Origin: JAAYBF01 sp963716445
Lineage (GTDB): Bacteria; Actinomycetota; Thermoleophilia; Solirubrobacterales; Thermoleophilaceae
Assembly: GCA_963716445.1 (NCBI GenBank)
Contig: OY970313.1
Location: 2,108,001-2,172,000, forward strand
Direction of reading: 5' to 3'
DNA length: 64,000 nt
In this document: positions 61,123 to 64,000 of the stretch, piece after piece
Layout of the letters: the number at the start of each line of letters is the position of its first letter
Position numbering within the stretch: the first letter of the stretch is position 1
Program-made: the position numbers and the translations under genes
The notes under the pieces: model-generated
Database searches by the model: none
What the model saw: only the letters and a program-made list of their open reading frames with translations
Told to the model about the DNA's origin: nothing

Positions 61123-61680
61123 ATGGCCCTCTCTCGCAACGCCTACCTGATCCTCGGCATGCTGAAGATGGGCGCGCGCTCGGGCTACGACATCCGTCGC
61201 GCGGCGGAGCGCTCGACGCGAATCTTCTGGACCCTCTCGCCCGCTCAGATCTACCCCCTGCTCAAAGAGCTCGAGCGCGAGCAGCTGATCAGCGGCGAGG
61301 CCGTTCCCGTCGGCAAGCGCAAGCGCCGCCTCTACGAGCTCGAGGCCAGCGGAGAGGCGGCTCTACAGGAGTGGCTGCGCGACTCGACGGAGGACCTTCC
61401 CTTCGAGGTCCGCGACGCTGCGACGCTCAAGCTCTTCTTCGCGGACCACGTCGACGAGCCGCACGCGCTCGAGCACGTCCGCGCGATGCGGGCGCGCAGC
61501 GAGGCGATCGTCGACTACCTCCAGCGCGAGAGCGAGCCGGCGGCCGAGCAGCTCGCGCGCGAGGGACGCCCGTTCCCGGGCCGCGTGCTCGGCATCGGGA
61601 TCGCGATCCACCGCGCGATCGCCGAGCACTGCGCCGAGATCGAGAGCGACATGGCACGGCCGAAGCCGTCGCGCCGTTAG
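61123..61680 (+). CDS. PadR-family transcriptional regulator
   Basis: 185 residues from ATG 61123. N-terminal wHTH: NAYLILGMLKMGARSGYDIRR, LSPAQIYPLLKELEREQLISGEAVPVGKRKRRLYELEASGE. The long C-terminal helical domain (Vir_Sm type) runs from about 85 to 180 and gives dimer formation. A TATATC box lies 11 nt before the ATG. It probably represses itself and the divergent CrtA-like gene. The last 4 nt overlap the end of the converging LigD-like gene. Confidence 0.88.
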   Translation: MALSRNAYLILGMLKMGARSGYDIRRAAERSTRIFWTLSPAQIYPLLKELEREQLISGEAVPVGKRKRRLYELEASGEAALQEWLRDSTEDLPFEVRDAATLKLFFADHVDEPHALEHVRAMRARSEAIVDYLQRESEPAAEQLAREGRPFPGRVLGIGIAIHRAIAEHCAEIESDMARPKPSRR

Positions 61681-62690
61681 CCGGTCCTCTTCTCCTTCGA
61701 CGGCTGCACCCGCTTCGGCTCGCCCTTCTGCTTGCGGAAGTGCGGCGGCCACGGGGCGTCGCCGAGGCCCTCGGCCTCGTCGCGGGCGGCGAGCGCGAGC
61801 AGGCCGTCGAGCGATCCAGGGGACTCGTGCAGGCCGGCGCTCGGGTCGCCGATCTGCTCCAGCCTGGCCGGGACCGTCTTCAGCGTGAAGTCGCCGAGCT
61901 CGGCGTCGGGAACGTCGTCCCAGGCGAGCGGGGCGGACACGCACGCCTGCGGGTTGGGGCGCACGGAGTAGGCCGAGGCGATCGTGCGATCGCGGGCGTT
62001 CTGGTTGTAGTCGAGGAAGACGCCGATGCGCTCCTCCTTCCACCACTTCGAGGTGGCGCGGCCGGGCATCCGGCGCTCGACCTCTCGCGCCAGCGCCAGC
62101 GCGGCGCGGCGGACCTCGGTGAAGTCCCAGCGCTGCTCGATCCGCGCGTAGACGTGGATTCCGCGCGAGCCTGAGGTCTTGGGGAAGCCGGCGAGGCCGT
62201 GATCCCCGAGCACGTCGCGTACGCAGAGCGCGACGTCCCGGACGTCGGACCAGTCGCTCGACCCGGGCGTCGGGTCGAGGTCGATCCGCAGCTCGTCGGG
62301 ATGGTCGCCGTCGGGACGGCGCACCGGCCACGGGTTCCAGTCGATCACGCCGAGGTTGACGCCCCAGGCGAGATGGGCGCGGTCCTGGCAGACGAGGAAG
62401 TTCGCGCTGCGCCCGCTCGGGAACTTCAGCGTCATCTGCTGGAGCCACTCCGGCGCGCCCTTCGGCACCCGCTTCTGGAAGAAGAAGTCCTCGCCCGCCC
62501 CGTTCGGGAACCGCTTCATCGTCGTCGGCCGGTCGCGCAGGTGCGGCAGGATCGCGTCGGCGACCGCCAGGTAGTACTCGCAGACGTCGAGCTTCGTGAT
62601 CCCCGCCTCGGCGAAGAACACCTTGCCTGGATTGGACAGCCGCACCTCGTGGCCGTCGAGCTCCAGCGTCGCGTGATCTGACTCGGCCAT
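61677..62690 (-). CDS. LigD-type DNA polymerase/primase domain protein
   Basis: 337 residues from ATG 62690. A stand-alone archaeo-eukaryotic primase-like polymerase, as in the N-terminal domain of bacterial LigD: LSNPGKVFFAEAGITKLDVCEYY, TMKRFPNGAGEDFFFQKRVP, metal site RIDLDPTPG (Asp137, Asp139), KTSGSRGIHVYARI (His179), RTIASAYSVRPNPQACVSAPLAWDDV and DFTLKTVPARL. It fills gaps with ribo- or deoxynucleotides during end joining. It resembles mycobacterial PolD1-like proteins and lacks ligase or nuclease domains. Confidence 0.9.
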   Translation of the reverse strand: MAESDHATLELDGHEVRLSNPGKVFFAEAGITKLDVCEYYLAVADAILPHLRDRPTTMKRFPNGAGEDFFFQKRVPKGAPEWLQQMTLKFPSGRSANFLVCQDRAHLAWGVNLGVIDWNPWPVRRPDGDHPDELRIDLDPTPGSSDWSDVRDVALCVRDVLGDHGLAGFPKTSGSRGIHVYARIEQRWDFTEVRRAALALAREVERRMPGRATSKWWKEERIGVFLDYNQNARDRTIASAYSVRPNPQACVSAPLAWDDVPDAELGDFTLKTVPARLEQIGDPSAGLHESPGSLDGLLALAARDEAEGLGDAPWPPHFRKQKGEPKRVQPSKEKRTG

Positions 62691-62754
62691 CTGTCCTACA
62701 TACTGCCTGGACGGTTGCCGGGGCGAACACAGCCATCCACTCTGACGCTGCCTA

Positions 62755-62760
62755 TATGCT
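62755..62760 (+). promoter_or_regulatory. -10 box TATGCT, 7 nt before GTG 62768
   Basis: Leaderless-type spacing to the possible 52-residue frame. Confidence 0.35.
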
Positions 62761-62767
62761 TTATCGC

Positions 62768-62926
62768 GTGGGAGCCTCGAAGACTCGAGTGAAGCCCGTC
62801 CCGGGTCAGGCTCGCCCGAAGGGAAGAGACCTCTCGGACGATCGATCCCGTCGCGATCTGGAAGCTATTCGCCTCCGCGGGAAAGGCCCGCTCGCTTCCG
62901 ACTACGTGATCGACGGGCGACGCTAG
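62768..62926 (+). CDS. Possible 52-residue basic protein
   Basis: A frame from GTG 62768 to TAG 62926 encodes a charged peptide (starts MGASKTRVKPVPGQARPKG, ends LASDYVIDGRR). Support comes from a TATGCT box 7 nt upstream and a hairpin after the stop. No family is recognised, and there is no Shine-Dalgarno. It fills most of an otherwise empty 300-nt gap. Confidence 0.4.
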   Translation: MGASKTRVKPVPGQARPKGRDLSDDRSRRDLEAIRLRGKGPLASDYVIDGRR

Positions 62927-62952
62927 GGACCTCGGACGGGGCTCCGCACATC

Positions 62953-62967
62953 GGCGAGCGGCTCGCC
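62953..62967 (+). terminator. Short hairpin GGCGAG-CGG-CTCGCC
   Basis: A 6-bp GC-rich stem with a 3-nt loop, 27 nt after the small frame and 24 nt before glycerate kinase. No T-run follows. Confidence 0.3.
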
Positions 62968-62990
62968 CCCATCTTCGAGACGATGCGGCC

Positions 62991-63998
62991 ATGAGACTTC
63001 CCGCGCTGGTGGCGCCCGACAGCTTCAAGGGGACGCTCCAGGCGTCGGAGGTGGTGGCAGCGGTCGCGCGGGGGGTGCGGGCCGGTGGCCTGGAGGCTGT
63101 CGAGCTGCCGGTGGCCGACGGTGGCGAGGGAACGCTGGAGGTGCTTGTCGGGGCGCTGGGAGGGGAGTTGCGGGCGGCGTCGGCGAGCGATCCGCTCGGG
63201 CGGCCGGTGGAGACGTCGTTCGCGTTGCTGTCGGATGGGGAGAGCGCCGTCGTGGAGAGCGCGCGGGCCAGTGGGCTCGGGCTGGTGGCGGAACGCGACC
63301 GGGACGCGTTCGCGGCGTCGACCTGGGGGACCGGCGAGCTGATCGTCGCGGCGGTGGAGGCCGGGGCGAGGCGAGTAATCGTGACGGTCGGCGGCTCGGC
63401 GACCACGGACGGCGGTGCCGGGGCGCTGGCCGCGCTCGAAGAAGCGGGCGTGAAGCCGAAGCTCGAGGTGTGGTGCGACGTGCGCACCGCATGGGAGGAC
63501 GCCGCGCGGGTCTTCGGCCCGCAGAAGGGCGCGGATGCGGCGACGGTCAAGCGGTTGAGCCGGCGGTTGAGCGCGCTCGCCCGGCGCGCGCCGAAGGATC
63601 CGCGCGGCGTCGCGATGACCGGCGCCGGCGGCGGCCTCGCGGGCGGGCTGTGGGCCTTCCGCGGCGCTCAGCTGGTCGCCGGCGCGCCGGCGGTGCTCAA
63701 CGCGATCGGCTTCGACGACCTGATGCGCCAGGCGATGTTCGTCGTGACCGGCGAGGGCCGGCTCGACCGCCAGACGTTCCAGGGCAAGGCCGTATTCGAG
63801 GTCGCGACCCGCGCCCGCCAGAGCGGCGTGGCCTGCCACGCGATCGTCGGCGGCTCCACGCTTGACCCGTTCGAGGAGCGGATTCTCGACCTGCAGACGG
63901 TCACCGAGGCAGGAACCGAGGCCGAGCTCGAGCAAGCCGGACGGTCGCTCGCGGAGACGATCGTCGCGACGGCGACCGCCGGTCCTTCAGCGCCATAG
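62991..63998 (+). CDS. Glycerate kinase (GlxK/GarK type)
   Basis: 335 residues from ATG 62991, complete. It phosphorylates D-glycerate with ATP. Family features: LVAPDSFKGTLQASEVVAAVARGV at the N-terminus, LPVADGGEGTLEVLV, VVESARASGLGLV, STWGTGELIVAAVEAGARRVIVTVGGSATTDGGAG and MTGAGGGLAGGLWAF, with VVTGEGRLDRQTFQGKAV near the end. Length is slightly under the usual 370-380. The reading frame ends 2 nt from the window edge. Confidence 0.92.
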   Translation: MRLPALVAPDSFKGTLQASEVVAAVARGVRAGGLEAVELPVADGGEGTLEVLVGALGGELRAASASDPLGRPVETSFALLSDGESAVVESARASGLGLVAERDRDAFAASTWGTGELIVAAVEAGARRVIVTVGGSATTDGGAGALAALEEAGVKPKLEVWCDVRTAWEDAARVFGPQKGADAATVKRLSRRLSALARRAPKDPRGVAMTGAGGGLAGGLWAFRGAQLVAGAPAVLNAIGFDDLMRQAMFVVTGEGRLDRQTFQGKAVFEVATRARQSGVACHAIVGGSTLDPFEERILDLQTVTEAGTEAELEQAGRSLAETIVATATAGPSAP

Positions 63999-64000
63999 GG

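Overview
The window is GC-rich actinobacterial-type DNA. The gene set (split acyl-CoA carboxylase with an epsilon-like subunit, ferredoxin-type sulfite reductase with CysH-D-N-C, LigC-like and LigD-polymerase-like proteins, leaderless starts behind TANNNT boxes) fits a Thermoleophilia/Solirubrobacterales-like actinobacterium. That placement is inference from gene content and base use; no rRNA marker is present.

Layout. 1-1448 (minus): a polyprenyl-phosphate sugar transferase cut by the window edge. 1.6-7.8 kb (plus): methylmalonyl-CoA mutase large subunit, an HSL-type esterase, an SRPBCC-like protein with a Pro/Glu tail, propionyl/acyl-CoA carboxylase beta and epsilon-like subunits, and a methyltransferase. 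8.1-14.7 kb (plus): a compact sulfate assimilation operon, sir-cysH-cysD-cysN-cysC-tauE, behind one clear promoter. 14.7-16.6 kb (minus): a secreted alpha/beta-hydrolase that has lost its nucleophile.

16.9-45.0 kb (plus): a run of 19 tightly spaced, mostly overlapping genes for a cell-surface glycan. It holds a GH2-like/GT2 fusion, an ABC exporter, many glycosyltransferases, two PAPS-type sulfotransferases, a methyltransferase, a secreted beta-propeller-like protein, a sugar aminotransferase, an APH-fold kinase and a YdjC-type deacetylase. Three sequence modules are shuffled across these proteins. Module A is a ~120-residue probable beta-sandwich (GW / RPDV-FPD / GF / GTIRGRR) found in six proteins and more weakly in a seventh. 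Module B is a ~115-residue probable alpha/beta unit (HFPQ / AGxHP / WWLDHY) found in three proteins and degenerate in a fourth. Family C is a ~385-residue GT-B-like type in four copies. The adjacent CysDNC genes would supply PAPS to the sulfotransferases, while the nearby CysH has the iron-sulfur cysteines of an APS reductase and should not need it. I read the region as a sulfated exopolysaccharide or glycolipid locus built from reused adaptor domains.

45.1-64 kb: mixed core and accessory genes. These are acyl-CoA carboxylase alpha chain, MFS transporter, DUF4442-type thioesterase, MBL and HAD hydrolases (minus), sucC-sucD, a small toxin-antitoxin-like pair with a nucleotidyltransferase, a PLP aminotransferase, two small membrane proteins, an MMPL transporter and a DtxR regulator (minus), an SDR, a LigC-like ligase, a CrtA-like protein (minus), a PadR regulator, a LigD-polymerase-like protein (minus), a possible 52-residue protein and a glycerate kinase. 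No tRNA, rRNA, CRISPR array or insertion sequence was seen.
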